Shown: positions 27,483 to 36,113, numbered from the stretch's first letter. The stretch: 36,187 bases of DNA from Rhodobacter sp. (GCA_026708635.1 JAPOUP010000247.1:1-36187), one strand, 5' to 3'. Made by a program: numbers and translations. The notes: generated from the sequence alone by a model not told the origin.

Positions 27483-28373
27483 TCAGAATCCAATTGATTT
27501 CAGGTAAGAGCCATTATGTGCGCTGTCATCGAGCGGCGAGGTCCCGCCAAGCGGGTCACAGTCCTGCTCGACCGTGCACCACCCATCGAAACCACTGTCG
27601 AGCAGAAGCGCGCGCACTGCCGGAAAATCCACGTATCCCAGTCCAAGTTTGCAGAAAATACCCTGTGCGCAGGCGTCATAGAATCCGGTGCGCCGGGCAA
27701 TGACGTCCGCCTTCACCGCTGGATCGATATCCTTGAAGTGCACGTAGCTGATACGTCCGATATGCCGGCGCATGAAGGCAAGCGGATCGTAGCCCGCATA
27801 GCTGTGATGGCCGGTGTCCAGGCATATCTTGAGAATGGAATCGTCGACCTGGTCAAGAAGCCGCTCAAGTTCGGGCTCGAAATCCATAAATCCCGCCGCG
27901 TGGGCATGGACGCCGACGGTCAGCCCGAATTCCTCGCTGCCGATCCGGGCGATCGTCCGGAACCGCTCCACGAAAGCGTTCCATTCCGCCCGCTCCATCT
28001 GTTCGGCTTCGTCAATGCGGCCTGCCGTGTGCGCGCGCCGCGGGGAAATCGCGTCGATCAGGACAAGATGCTCGGCACCATGCGCGGCGAGTGTCTTACA
28101 GGTACGCACCGACCCATCCCGCACATCCTCCCACTTCGCGGGATCATGAAATGCGCGGAAGACAACGCCACCTATCAGTGTCAGCTCATGTTCGGCCAAT
28201 GCGTCTCCCAGCTCGGACGGATCCTCAGGCATGTAGCCGACCGGACCCAATTCCACTCCACTGAAACCCGCCTGCCGGCATTCCCTCAGAACCTGTTTCC
28301 AGGGCGGGTTACGCGGATCGTCCGCGAACTCAACTCCCCAGGAGCAGGGCGCGTTGCCAATCCGGATAGTCAT
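27483..28373 (-). CDS. Sugar phosphate isomerase/epimerase-type TIM barrel (inosose dehydratase-like)
   Basis: This 296-residue xylose isomerase-like TIM-barrel protein is of the IolE/IolI class (COG1082). It begins GNAPCSWGVEFADDPRNPPW and has GVELGPVGYMPEDPSEL, VGVHAHAAGFMDF, ICLDTGHHSYAGYDPL and YVHFKDIDPAV. The Glu and His/Asp residues of these strands are the usual divalent-metal ligands. It sits between two Gfo/Idh dehydrogenases (9 nt and 7 nt gaps), so it probably acts on the keto product of one of them, as inosose dehydratase does in inositol breakdown. Sequence alone does not separate dehydratase from epimerase or isomerase. Confidence 0.83.
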   Translation of the reverse strand: MTIRIGNAPCSWGVEFADDPRNPPWKQVLRECRQAGFSGVELGPVGYMPEDPSELGDALAEHELTLIGGVVFRAFHDPAKWEDVRDGSVRTCKTLAAHGAEHLVLIDAISPRRAHTAGRIDEAEQMERAEWNAFVERFRTIARIGSEEFGLTVGVHAHAAGFMDFEPELERLLDQVDDSILKICLDTGHHSYAGYDPLAFMRRHIGRISYVHFKDIDPAVKADVIARRTGFYDACAQGIFCKLGLGYVDFPAVRALLLDSGFDGWCTVEQDCDPLGGTSPLDDSAHNGSYLKSIGF

Positions 28374-28382
28374 TCGTTCAGC

Positions 28383-29495
28383 CTAAATGATGTCATCGAG
28401 CGATATCCATGAACCCGACTCGTGCGACGCGAACGCCGCTTCAACTATGCGCCGCACCTCCAGCCCGTCGCGGAAAGTGGGCCAGACCTGCGTTCCAGTC
28501 TCGATCGCCGTCAGGAAATCCTTCGCTTCAATGATGATCTGGTCCTGATATCCCGTTCCATGTCCCGGCCCCCTGCAGAACGGAAGATAGTCGGGGTGCG
28601 CCGGCCCTGCGAGAATTTTCCGGAATCCCCGTCGCTCGGGCGGATCGGAAGCATCGTAATACCAAAGCGCGTTCTGGTCCTCCTGATCGAAGCGGATCGA
28701 GCCTGCCGTCCCCGCAATCTCGTATGCATAACCCATCTTGCGGCCGGTCGCGACGCGACTTCCGAACAGATGGCCCATCGCGCCGTTCGCGAACCGCACC
28801 ATCATCTGCACCTGATCATCGTTCGTGACTTCGCGGCCACCGCGCCGCTCATGTACGGTCTCTATCCGCGCCGACAGCGAGTCGACCGGTCCCACCAAGG
28901 CTAGCGCCGCATTGAAGATGTGGGGGGCAAGGTCGCCGATGCAGCCGTTGGCCCGGCCCGCGTACCGCCACGCGGCGACATCGGTTTCGTTATGGAAATC
29001 TTCGGTGTGCTCGCCCCTGAACCAGGTAATGCGTCCAAGGGCGCCTTCATTTACCATGCGGCGCGCGTATTGCGATGCCGGCGTGCGTATGTAGTTGTAG
29101 GCGACCATATTCGGGCAACCCGACCTCTTCGCCGCGGCCACCATGGCGCGCGCATCCTCCAGCGAGGCACCCATCGGTTTCTCGCACATCACCGGAAGGC
29201 CCCGATCGAGAGCCGCGACGGCGATCTCGCGGTGAGTGGCCTGAGGCGACGCGATGACGACAGCCTCGATCCCGGGGTCGGAGACAAGGTCTCGCCAGTT
29301 CCCCGTCGCCCGCGCGAATCCATAAGCGACGCGATAGCGCTCGGCGCTCTCCGGTGTGTTCGCGGCGATCATCTCCAGGCGCGGACGAAGCCCGGTCGCG
29401 AAAACCGCGCCCACCGCGGCCATGGCCACCGAATGAGCCTTGCCCATATAGCCTCCGCCGACAATGCCAACCGCTATCTCTTTCATCCCTGACAT
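28383..29495 (-). CDS. Gfo/Idh/MocA family oxidoreductase, second copy
   Basis: This 370-residue dehydrogenase has an N-terminal GIVGGGYMGKAHSVAMAAVG dinucleotide motif, GLPVMCEKPMGASLEDARAM with the EKP lysine, and CIGDLAPHIFNAALALVGPV in the C-terminal domain. It differs strongly from the other Gfo/Idh protein of the operon, so each probably has its own substrate or they act at different steps. It is the first gene of the minus-strand operon and divergent from iolC across 121 nt. The ATG at 29495 has only a weak ribosome binding site; an ATG three codons later (AGGG in front) is an alternative. The likely role is oxidation of inositol, an inositol isomer or a related sugar. Confidence 0.87.
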   Translation of the reverse strand: MSGMKEIAVGIVGGGYMGKAHSVAMAAVGAVFATGLRPRLEMIAANTPESAERYRVAYGFARATGNWRDLVSDPGIEAVVIASPQATHREIAVAALDRGLPVMCEKPMGASLEDARAMVAAAKRSGCPNMVAYNYIRTPASQYARRMVNEGALGRITWFRGEHTEDFHNETDVAAWRYAGRANGCIGDLAPHIFNAALALVGPVDSLSARIETVHERRGGREVTNDDQVQMMVRFANGAMGHLFGSRVATGRKMGYAYEIAGTAGSIRFDQEDQNALWYYDASDPPERRGFRKILAGPAHPDYLPFCRGPGHGTGYQDQIIIEAKDFLTAIETGTQVWPTFRDGLEVRRIVEAAFASHESGSWISLDDII

Positions 29496-29616
29496 GATCC
29501 GCTTGAGACTCGGTTCCCGTCCCTTGCGTCACTGAATTGGCTGACGTCAAGTTACCGCTGGAGGGCAAACACGCCTCCGAAAGGTTTCCTTTCATGGCTG
29601 ATAGGAGTGTGGTGCA
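29496..29616. promoter_or_regulatory. Divergent promoter region of the inositol-type locus
   Basis: This 121-nt gap separates the two divergent sugar operons. It contains the 8-bp palindrome TGACGTCA at 29542-29549, and GCGTCA occurs again 16 nt upstream. It may be an operator for a repressor encoded outside the window; no IolR or other regulator gene is adjacent. Confidence 0.35.
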
Positions 29617-30621
29617 TTGGACAGCAAAGTGGGGGCGGTTCATCGCGTGCCCGGGTTCGCCTCCGACAGGTTTCTGGTGATCGGTCGCGCGGGAATGGAT
29701 TTCTACGCCGATCCGCCGGGAACGCGTCTGGAGATTGGCGACCGGTTCGTAGCCGCGCTGGGCGGTTCCTCGGCCAACATAGCGGCCGGGCTCTGTCGAC
29801 AGGGTGGCAGGGCCGCGCTTCTCACATGCGTATCGGACGATCCCGTAGGCGGGTTCTGCCTCGGAAAGCTCGCGGAATTCGGCGTTGAGACGCAATATGT
29901 TAGCAGGACTGGCGGTGAGGCGCGCACGTCCCTTGCGGTGTGTGACACCCGAGGCGACGGGACCCGGGTCGTCATCTACCGGAATGGCGCCGCCGACCTC
30001 CTGATGGCCGTGGAAGACGTAAGGCGCGCCGACATCGCGGGATTCGGCGGATTGGTCACAACCGGCACCGCACTTGCCAGCGAGCCTTCGCGCTCCGCGA
30101 CACTCATGGCGATCGAAGCGGCCCGCGCCGCCGGGATCACGACCGTGTTCGACCTCGACTACCGTCCGTACTCATGGCCGGACGCGGACACAAGTTCCCG
30201 CATCTATACAAAGGTCGCGGAGAAATGTGACATAATTGTCGGAAACGACGATGAATTCGGAGTACTCGCGACGAACTTCCGCGATGGGCTTGGTGCCGCG
30301 CGCGGGTTGGCACGGGGCGGAAGAACGGTAATTTACAAGATGGGCCACCGGGGATCGATTGCCTTGACCCCCGATCGCGAAATCCACACCGGCACCTTCA
30401 AGGTTGACGCTCTAAAACCCACCGGCGCGGGCGATGCGTTCATGGCCGGCTTCCTGATTGCCATGGCCCGTGGCCGCTCGCTACGCAGCTCGATCGTCCG
30501 GGGATCGGCCGCCGCCGCCATTGTGGTCACACGCGTTGGCTGCGCTCAGGCCCAACCAACGGCTGAGGAACTTGACCGCTTCGTCTCAACCCACCAAATC
30601 CGGAACCCTTCCGAGGAGTGA
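29617..30621 (+). CDS. iolC: 5-dehydro-2-deoxygluconokinase (IolC)
   Basis: This 334-residue PfkB-type sugar kinase strongly resembles alphaproteobacterial IolC. FLVIGRAGMDFYADPPGTRL and VAALGGSSANIAAGLCRQGG are at the N-terminus, TVFDLDYRPYSWP and IIVGNDDEFGV lie in the middle, and the catalytic anion-hole motif KPTGAGDAFMAGFL contains the base Asp. IolC phosphorylates 2-deoxy-5-keto-D-gluconate in the inositol pathway. The best start is a TTG at 29617 with AGGAG 9 nt upstream. It is followed 3 nt later by iolB. In relatives iolD and iolE normally lie alongside; iolD is absent here. Confidence 0.9.
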   Translation: MDSKVGAVHRVPGFASDRFLVIGRAGMDFYADPPGTRLEIGDRFVAALGGSSANIAAGLCRQGGRAALLTCVSDDPVGGFCLGKLAEFGVETQYVSRTGGEARTSLAVCDTRGDGTRVVIYRNGAADLLMAVEDVRRADIAGFGGLVTTGTALASEPSRSATLMAIEAARAAGITTVFDLDYRPYSWPDADTSSRIYTKVAEKCDIIVGNDDEFGVLATNFRDGLGAARGLARGGRTVIYKMGHRGSIALTPDREIHTGTFKVDALKPTGAGDAFMAGFLIAMARGRSLRSSIVRGSAAAAIVVTRVGCAQAQPTAEELDRFVSTHQIRNPSEE

Positions 30622-30624
30622 AAC

Positions 30625-31467
30625 ATGCACATCCCACCATTCGACAACCGTAACCTACCCATTGTTGATGTCGGGAATCCCACGGTTCCGCTAAATTATT
30701 TCAACATCGTCAAACTCGGGAAAGGCGAAACCTTCAGCTACCGCGCACCGGGCATCGAGACCTGCGTGGTTCCGGCGACCGGCACGGTGAGTCTCGATAT
30801 CCAGGGCCATAAGGTCGCGGCTCTCGGAAACCGAAACAGGGATGTCTGGGACGGCGAGCCTGAAGGCGCGTACGCGCCAACCGGCGTGCGGGTCGAAATG
30901 GTCTGCGCATCCGACGGATGCGAAGTATTCGTCGCGGGCGCCCCGTTCGAAAACGTGCTTGAGCCGTTCACTGTCCGGTCCCATGAGCTGGATCTCGTCC
31001 AGTATGGATCTGACGCGACCAAGACCCACCGGAAAATAAAACACATACTTGGACAGAAACAGTCGGGAAGGGTCGGACGGCTGTTGGTAAGCGAACTGTT
31101 CACCGTCGGTGCTGGCGGATGGTCGGGCTTTCCAAGCCATAAGCACGATACGGATCGTTTGCCCGATGAGACCCATCACGACGAGACATATAACTTCCGC
31201 TTCAGACCAAGCCATGGAACCGGCATCCAAATGCTTCAGCGCGAGGACGGATCGTCAGGCGACGCATATCATATCGTTGACGGATCGACCGTCTGTATTG
31301 ACAGAGGCTATCATCCATGCGCCGCGCTGCCGGGCTACGAGATGTACTATTTCACTATCCTTGGCGGCGCGTCGCAGCGGCCGCTGGTTCAGTATTTCCA
31401 GCCAAGCCATGCCTACCAGGTGGAGACGATTCCGGGGATCAAGGACATGATCGCCAAGTTCGGATGA
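30625..31467 (+). CDS. iolB: 5-deoxy-glucuronate isomerase (IolB)
   Basis: This 280-residue cupin-fold isomerase converts 5-deoxy-glucuronate to 2-deoxy-5-keto-gluconate, the IolC substrate. The metal site is in GFPSHKHDTDRLPDETHHDE (HKHD, then a Glu followed by Y-x-F). The N-terminal RNLPIVDVGNPTVPLNYFNI and the C-terminal EMYYFTILGGASQRPLVQYF with IPGIKDMIAKFG are typical of the family, and the length is normal. The gene sits 3 nt behind iolC, and its stop overlaps the aldolase start (ATGA). The cluster therefore processes the lower inositol pathway. Confidence 0.92.
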   Translation: MHIPPFDNRNLPIVDVGNPTVPLNYFNIVKLGKGETFSYRAPGIETCVVPATGTVSLDIQGHKVAALGNRNRDVWDGEPEGAYAPTGVRVEMVCASDGCEVFVAGAPFENVLEPFTVRSHELDLVQYGSDATKTHRKIKHILGQKQSGRVGRLLVSELFTVGAGGWSGFPSHKHDTDRLPDETHHDETYNFRFRPSHGTGIQMLQREDGSSGDAYHIVDGSTVCIDRGYHPCAALPGYEMYYFTILGGASQRPLVQYFQPSHAYQVETIPGIKDMIAKFG

Positions 31468-32291
31468 CACTGGCAACCCTCAAGGACGTTCTGACGCCAG
31501 CCAAGCGGGACGGCTATGCCGTGGCCGGACTGGTGGTGCTCGGCTGGGAGGACGCCCGGGCCTACGTGGCCGCCGCCAACGCGGAGGATGTTCCGGTAAT
31601 CCTGCAGGCGGGGCCAGGCTGTCGGGCGCATACGCCGCTTCCGGTTCTTGCCGCCATGTTCCGTCATCTCGCGGAAACGGCCACCGTGCCCGTCGTGGCC
31701 CACCTTGACCACGCGCGTTCGGTGGAAGAATGCGAGGAGGCCATCCGCTGCGGATTCTCGTCAGTGATGTTCGATGGCTCACAACTCGCGCTTGACAAAA
31801 ACATCGAGGAGACCGCGAAAGTCACCCGCCTGGCCCATCGTTCGGGCGTTTCGGTGGAAGGTGAGATTGGATTCGTGGGCTATGATGGCGGTGCGTCATC
31901 CCACGGCACCGACCCCGAGGAAGCGCGTCTGTTCGCGGACGGTACCGGTATCGACGCGATGGCCATTTCCATCGGAAACGTTCACCTGCGGCGTGCGCGA
32001 AGCGCCAAGCTCGATTTCGGGCTTCTTCGCCGCATAGAAAACCTGACGGACGTTCCGCTTGTCCTGCATGGCGGCTCGGGAATACCCCATGCCCAGCGTC
32101 GGATGCTGGCCCTCGACTCCAAGGTCTGCAAGTTCAATGTCGGCACCGAGCTTCGCCAGGTATTCGGAGCCTCACTCCGGGCCGAACTCGCGAACAACAT
32201 CGGTGAGTTCGACCGGATCAGGCTCCTGGCTGCGATCGAGCCCTCATTATGCGAGGCCGCGAGGGCCATAATTCGTACGTTTAGCCGATGA
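31464..32291 (+). CDS. Class II fructose-bisphosphate aldolase-type enzyme (IolJ-like)
   Basis: This 275-residue class II aldolase has the zinc-binding VVAHLDHARSVEEC segment near residue 80, SVMFDGSQLALDKNIEET, VEGEIGFVGYDGG, VLHGGSGIP and KFNVGTELRQ in the family order. The start at 31464 overlaps the iolB stop by 4 nt; longer open sequence upstream in the same frame is antisense-like shadow of iolB. In inositol breakdown the matching enzyme (IolJ) splits 6-phospho-5-dehydro-2-deoxygluconate into dihydroxyacetone phosphate and malonate semialdehyde. It completes the IolB-IolC-aldolase order. A tagatose- or fructose-bisphosphate role cannot be excluded. Confidence 0.87.
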   Translation: MTLATLKDVLTPAKRDGYAVAGLVVLGWEDARAYVAAANAEDVPVILQAGPGCRAHTPLPVLAAMFRHLAETATVPVVAHLDHARSVEECEEAIRCGFSSVMFDGSQLALDKNIEETAKVTRLAHRSGVSVEGEIGFVGYDGGASSHGTDPEEARLFADGTGIDAMAISIGNVHLRRARSAKLDFGLLRRIENLTDVPLVLHGGSGIPHAQRRMLALDSKVCKFNVGTELRQVFGASLRAELANNIGEFDRIRLLAAIEPSLCEAARAIIRTFSR

Positions 32292-32479
32292 GGCGGAACT
32301 CTGGCTGGAACCTCCCGTTTCCACCGCCAAAGTCGTGAATTGCCTTATAATGCCACTCTCACACTTCTTGATTAACCCTCGGAGGGCGTTCAGCCTGAGA
32401 ACATTGACCACATGGTGTCTTAATTCTTGCGGCGAAATCAAAAGAACGGTCGTTTTGGGTCGTTGAGCAACACTCATAA
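32292..32479. other. Intergenic, no gene
   Basis: This is an A+T-richer stretch between the aldolase and a livF-like fragment. It contains no recognisable reading frame and no clear U-tracted hairpin. It may hold the promoter of the TRAP transporter operon. Confidence 0.4.
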
Positions 32480-32629
32480 ATGGCCGAAGAGATCGCGGAC
32501 GCCTATCAGGTGCTGGATAACGGACACATCGTCCTGGAAGGCGCGACGGCAGCGCAGTCTTTTCACATCGAACGCAAGCAAGTAGGGATGAAACTTACCA
32601 AGCCACCAAAACGGAGGATACAACCATGA
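32480..32629 (+). pseudogene. 3' fragment of a LivF-type ABC ATPase gene leading into dctP
   Basis: An open frame of 49 codons begins MAEEIADAYQVLDNGHIVLE and continues GATAAQ before becoming unrelated. The first part matches the C-terminal end of branched-chain amino acid or urea ABC ATPases (LivF/UrtE), where LADRxYVLxxGRIVLEG is common. Walker and signature motifs are absent. The frame ends in TGA that overlaps the dctP ATG (ATGA), and GGAGG for dctP lies inside it. It is a relic rather than a functional gene, but if translated it could couple to dctP. Confidence 0.55.
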
Positions 32630-33654
32630 AGATCAAGAGCTTTTTAGCGGCTTTGACTGCCTTGGCGCTGACCGGCACCCCTGCGATCGCGCAGGATGTC
32701 ACTTTACGGTTCCAACACTTCATTTCGCCAAATGGCGCGGTGCCCGCAGGCTTTATGAAACCATGGGCGGATAAGGTGATGGCGGACTCCGGCGGTCGCC
32801 TTAAAATCGAATTGTATCCGGGCATGCAGTTGGGCGGAAAGCCGCCCGCCCTTTATGACCAGATCCGTGACGGTGTGATCGACGGCGGATGGGCGTTGCC
32901 CGCATACACGCCCGGCCGGTTCCCGGAGACGGAGGTTTTCGAACTGCCCTTTGTCTCGTCAAAATCGGCGGAAGAAACCTCACGCGCGGCTTGGGAGTAT
33001 TCCCAGACCCATCTAGCCGAACGAATGGGCGACGTGCATTTGATCGCGGTCCATGTGCATGGGTCCGGCATCGTGCATACCAAGGGCGAGCCGATCACCA
33101 GCGTCGCCGATTTCGCGGGCAAAAAGCTGCGCGGGCCGTCCCGCGCGGCCAATAATCTCTTGAGCGCGATGGGGGCGACACCCGTTGGCATGCCCGTTCC
33201 GGCCTTTCCGGAATCGCTTTCCAAAGGCGTGGTCGAAGGCGGGGTGATCCCATGGGAAATCGTGTTGCCGCTTAAAGTACACGAATTGACCGACAGCCAC
33301 AGCGAAGTGTCAGGTGACAGGTCGATGTACAACACCTTCTTCATCTGGGCGATGAACAAGGACAGCTACAACAACCTGCCTGACGATCTCAGGGCGGTCA
33401 TTGATGCTAATTCCGGCCTGGAAGCCTCGGCTTGGGCGGGGCGGGCCATGGATCAGGGTGACGCGGCGGCCAAGGAGGTCGTACGGGGAACCGACAATGC
33501 GATCGTGATGATGTCGGATGCCGCGACGGCCGAAATCATGGCCATTGCGGAGACGCAGATCGCCGAGTGGATCGAGACCATGAACGGTGCCGGATTGCCG
33601 GGCCAGGAGATGCTGGATACCGCACGTGCCCTGATCGAAAAACACGGCAAATAA
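32626..33654 (+). CDS. TRAP transporter substrate-binding protein (DctP family)
   Basis: This 342-residue periplasmic binding protein has a Sec signal peptide (MKIKSFLAALTALALTGTPA, cleavage after about residue 22). The mature protein has LRFQHFISPNGAVPAGFMKP, LYPGMQLGGKPPALYDQIRD, GKKLRGPSRAANNLLSAMGA with the family's ligand-binding Arg, and GGVIPWEIVLPLKVHELTDS. DctP-type proteins capture carboxylate-bearing solutes. GGAGG precedes the ATG. The membrane genes dctQ and dctM follow only after 520 nt because an IS5 relic intervenes. The ligand is unknown; the neighbouring inositol-type locus makes a polyol or sugar acid possible. Confidence 0.9.
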   Translation: MKIKSFLAALTALALTGTPAIAQDVTLRFQHFISPNGAVPAGFMKPWADKVMADSGGRLKIELYPGMQLGGKPPALYDQIRDGVIDGGWALPAYTPGRFPETEVFELPFVSSKSAEETSRAAWEYSQTHLAERMGDVHLIAVHVHGSGIVHTKGEPITSVADFAGKKLRGPSRAANNLLSAMGATPVGMPVPAFPESLSKGVVEGGVIPWEIVLPLKVHELTDSHSEVSGDRSMYNTFFIWAMNKDSYNNLPDDLRAVIDANSGLEASAWAGRAMDQGDAAAKEVVRGTDNAIVMMSDAATAEIMAIAETQIAEWIETMNGAGLPGQEMLDTARALIEKHGK

Positions 33655-33774
33655 TGAGATCGACCATAGTGGCATGGGTCCCTTAGGCAATCAGCTTGCG
33701 CGTTGACCGGTTGGCAGTCATCTTGCCCGCAAAGCACGCCGGAACGGGCGGCGGGAACATGAGCGAACGGAACG

Positions 33775-34090
33775 GTGACGCCCGACGTCATGCGGGCGCG
33801 GTTCGGGGACATGCCGCCGGGCAGAACGTCCGACCCCGGCGGCCCGGCGGCGGACAGCCGCCCGTTCCGGAGGCGGCGCTCCGGCGTTTCCCGTCCGGGA
33901 TCGCCGTTGTGTTATCTTGCCGAGCGCCTCGGCAAGCGCGGCGGCGGCTCCGGGCACTTCCGCCGCCGGACCTTTTCCCGGATTGCCGAACGTGTCCTCA
34001 ATGCCATATCCGAGGAGTTCGGCCTCGAACGTGTGTTCGTCGGCGAAACGGTTGTCCAGGCGTCACGACAGTCAAAAGGCCCTGGATGGT
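33775..34090 (+). mobile_element. Relic of an IS5-family transposase between dctP and dctQ
   Basis: A plus-strand frame reads PPGRTSDPGGPAADSRPF, then RPGSPLCYLAERLGK, FSRIAERVLNAISEEFGLER and VFVGETVVQASRQ. This is the N-terminal third of an IS5/IS427-type transposase (LPGxxxDPGxTxxDNRLF, RTGSPWRDLPExFG, FxRIFxALSDEFDLEYVFVDGTIVQAHQ), with the first catalytic Asp region changed to GET. One stretch has slipped into another frame (ALRRFPSG), and the C-terminal two thirds are missing. The relic is of a different subgroup from the one near 6 kb. It begins about 120 nt after dctP and ends about 85 nt before the dctQ start. The remaining flanks hold no gene. Confidence 0.72.
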
Positions 34091-34174
34091 ACCGGGATCA
34101 AACGCCGTCACCCGCATTGCGGAGAATCTCGCGTGGGACTAGCTGTAGCTGCCGAAAAGCGGGTGGCCCGAGCC

Positions 34175-34714
34175 ATGAAGCGCCTGTCTCGCCGGTTGGC
34201 GCAGTTTGGGGGAGTACTTCTGATCGCCCTAGCGCTCGTGACGGTGGCATCGACCATCGGGCGGGCGTTTGTTGGGCTTCAGATTGGCCTCGGACCGATC
34301 CCCGGTGATTTTGAACTGGTCGAGGCAGGCACGGGCGTGGCGGTGTTCTGTTTCCTGCCCTGGTGCCAGTTGAACGGTGGCCACGTGACGGTGGACGTTA
34401 TCTCTTCAAGATTGCCTGACCGGGTTAACGCAATCCTGGTTCTGATCGGAAACGTGTTTGTCTTTTTGTTCGCCTTCGTGATCGTATGGCGACTTTGGAT
34501 GGGATTTGGGGAACAGGTCACGTGGTTCAGCCAGACTGTGCGCGATGTGCTCGGGTTCGGCTACAAACCCTTTACGAATAACACGACTTACATCCTCGGC
34601 CTGCCCTTCTGGTACAGCTATGCACTCGCCTTTTTCGGCGCTCTGAGCTTTGCGTTGACCAGTGCGTTTACCGTTTGGCGTGCGCTCAACGATCTTTTGG
34701 GACGCGACCAGTGA
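34175..34714 (+). CDS. TRAP transporter small membrane subunit (DctQ family)
   Basis: This 179-residue membrane protein has four hydrophobic segments, as DctQ does: GGVLLIALALVTVASTIGRA, VEAGTGVAVFCFLPWCQLNG, ILVLIGNVFVFLFAFVIVW and YALAFFGALSFALTSAF. The motif GGHVTVDVI after the second segment is typical. The best starts are ATG at 34175 or GTG at 34163; neither has a strong ribosome binding site. The frame is open further upstream into the IS5 relic, which probably replaced the native leader. The stop overlaps the dctM start (GTGA). The protein should pair with DctM and the upstream DctP. Confidence 0.87.
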   Translation: MKRLSRRLAQFGGVLLIALALVTVASTIGRAFVGLQIGLGPIPGDFELVEAGTGVAVFCFLPWCQLNGGHVTVDVISSRLPDRVNAILVLIGNVFVFLFAFVIVWRLWMGFGEQVTWFSQTVRDVLGFGYKPFTNNTTYILGLPFWYSYALAFFGALSFALTSAFTVWRALNDLLGRDQ

Positions 34715-36063
34715 GCGGTTTCGGACTCTCCGTTCTCGGTTTTGCCATAATGCTGGGCGCAATTTTTCTGCGCATGCCAATTGCCGTGGCGATGGCGGTG
34801 ACCGGTTTTGTTGGCAGTTGGATCATCCGCGGACAGCCAACGGCTGTGTTGAGCCAGATGAAAACCCTTTCATACGATATGTTCTCGTCCTATTCGCTAT
34901 CAATCGTGCCATTGTTCCTTCTCATGGGTCAGTTCGCGACAAAATCGGGCATGTCGCAGGCGCTTTTTGATGCGGCCTCCGACTGGCTGGGCCATCGCAG
35001 GGGAGGCGTCGCAATGGCCGCTGTCGGCGCCTGTGCCGGATTCGGCGCCGTCTGCGGGAGCTCTCTCGCCACCGCCTCGACCATGGGTCAGGTGGCTCTA
35101 CCCGAGATGCGCAAGCGGGGCTATTCCAATGCGCTCTCTACAGGCACGCTGGCCGCTGGGGGCACGCTTGGCATCCTGATCCCGCCTTCGGTCATTCTGG
35201 TCCTCTACGCGATCATGACCGAGCAGAATATCGTGAAAATGTTTCTTGCCGCGCTGGTTCCAGGGATTTTGGCCGCGCTAGGCTACATGCTGGCCGTTGC
35301 GATTTATGTAAGGATCCATCCAGGCAGCGCACCGGCCGCAGCGCGTGTACCCTACGGGCAAAGGATGCGTTCGCTCGTGCGCGTCTGGCCGGTTATACTG
35401 ATTTTCAGTCTGGTCATGGGGGGCATCGCAGGCGACTGGAATTGGTCTAAGGACGGAATCCAGGCCCTCTTCACCCCGACCGAAGGGGCGGCCTGGGGTG
35501 CGGTGGCCACAGGGCTTTACGGGCTCTGGACCGGAGAGTTGAACCGCAAAACAATTGAGGAATGTCTGCTGGGCACGGCCTCGGCGACAGCCATGATCTT
35601 CCTCATAATTCTGGGTGCGCAGCTATTCAACTCGTTCCTCGCGATTACGCAAACTCCGCAGGCCCTAGCGGACTGGATCGCCGGTTCCGGCCTGACACCC
35701 CTGATGATTCTGGTGGTGATGCTATTGACCTATCTCGTCTTCGGCTGCGTCATGGACAGCTTGTCAATGATCCTTTTGACAATTCCCATCTTCTATCCGA
35801 TCATCGAAAGCCTTGATTTTGGAATGAGCCCTGAGGAAACCGCCATCTGGTTCGGCATCCTTGCGCTTATCGTGGTCGAAGTGGGGCTAATCACACCGCC
35901 AGTTGGAATGAATCTGTTTGTTATCCACTCAATGGCCAAGGACATTCCTATCCAACGCACCTATTACGGTGTCTTGCCTTTCTTGTTTTCAGACGTGTTC
36001 CGCGTCGCTTTGCTGATTGCCTTTCCCTCGATAACTCTTTGGCTGACGCTCGGCTTTGCCTAG
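34711..36063 (+). CDS. TRAP transporter large membrane subunit (DctM family)
   Basis: This 450-residue integral membrane protein with about 12 hydrophobic segments forms the sodium-coupled transport channel of TRAP systems. Conserved parts are FLRMPIAVAMAVTGFVGSWI, LFLLMGQFATKSGMSQALFD, CAGFGAVCGSSLATASTMGQ, GTLAAGGTLGILIPPSVILV and VEVGLITPPVGMNLFVIHSM near the C-terminus. I chose the GTG at 34711, overlapping the dctQ stop by 4 nt; starting at 34675 would duplicate coding of dctQ. The length is normal and no frameshift is seen. It is the last gene of the operon, followed by an intrinsic terminator. Confidence 0.93.
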   Translation: MSGFGLSVLGFAIMLGAIFLRMPIAVAMAVTGFVGSWIIRGQPTAVLSQMKTLSYDMFSSYSLSIVPLFLLMGQFATKSGMSQALFDAASDWLGHRRGGVAMAAVGACAGFGAVCGSSLATASTMGQVALPEMRKRGYSNALSTGTLAAGGTLGILIPPSVILVLYAIMTEQNIVKMFLAALVPGILAALGYMLAVAIYVRIHPGSAPAAARVPYGQRMRSLVRVWPVILIFSLVMGGIAGDWNWSKDGIQALFTPTEGAAWGAVATGLYGLWTGELNRKTIEECLLGTASATAMIFLIILGAQLFNSFLAITQTPQALADWIAGSGLTPLMILVVMLLTYLVFGCVMDSLSMILLTIPIFYPIIESLDFGMSPEETAIWFGILALIVVEVGLITPPVGMNLFVIHSMAKDIPIQRTYYGVLPFLFSDVFRVALLIAFPSITLWLTLGFA

Positions 36064-36113
36064 ACGCTATACTTTTGGGAGCCTCTTGCAGAACTCCGCG
36101 GTCGAGTGATTTT

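Noticed and set aside
26273-28412. Long plus-strand open frames opposite the Gfo/Idh and TIM-barrel genes
   Set aside because: The minus-strand products carry clear domain motifs and operon spacing; the plus-strand frames do not.
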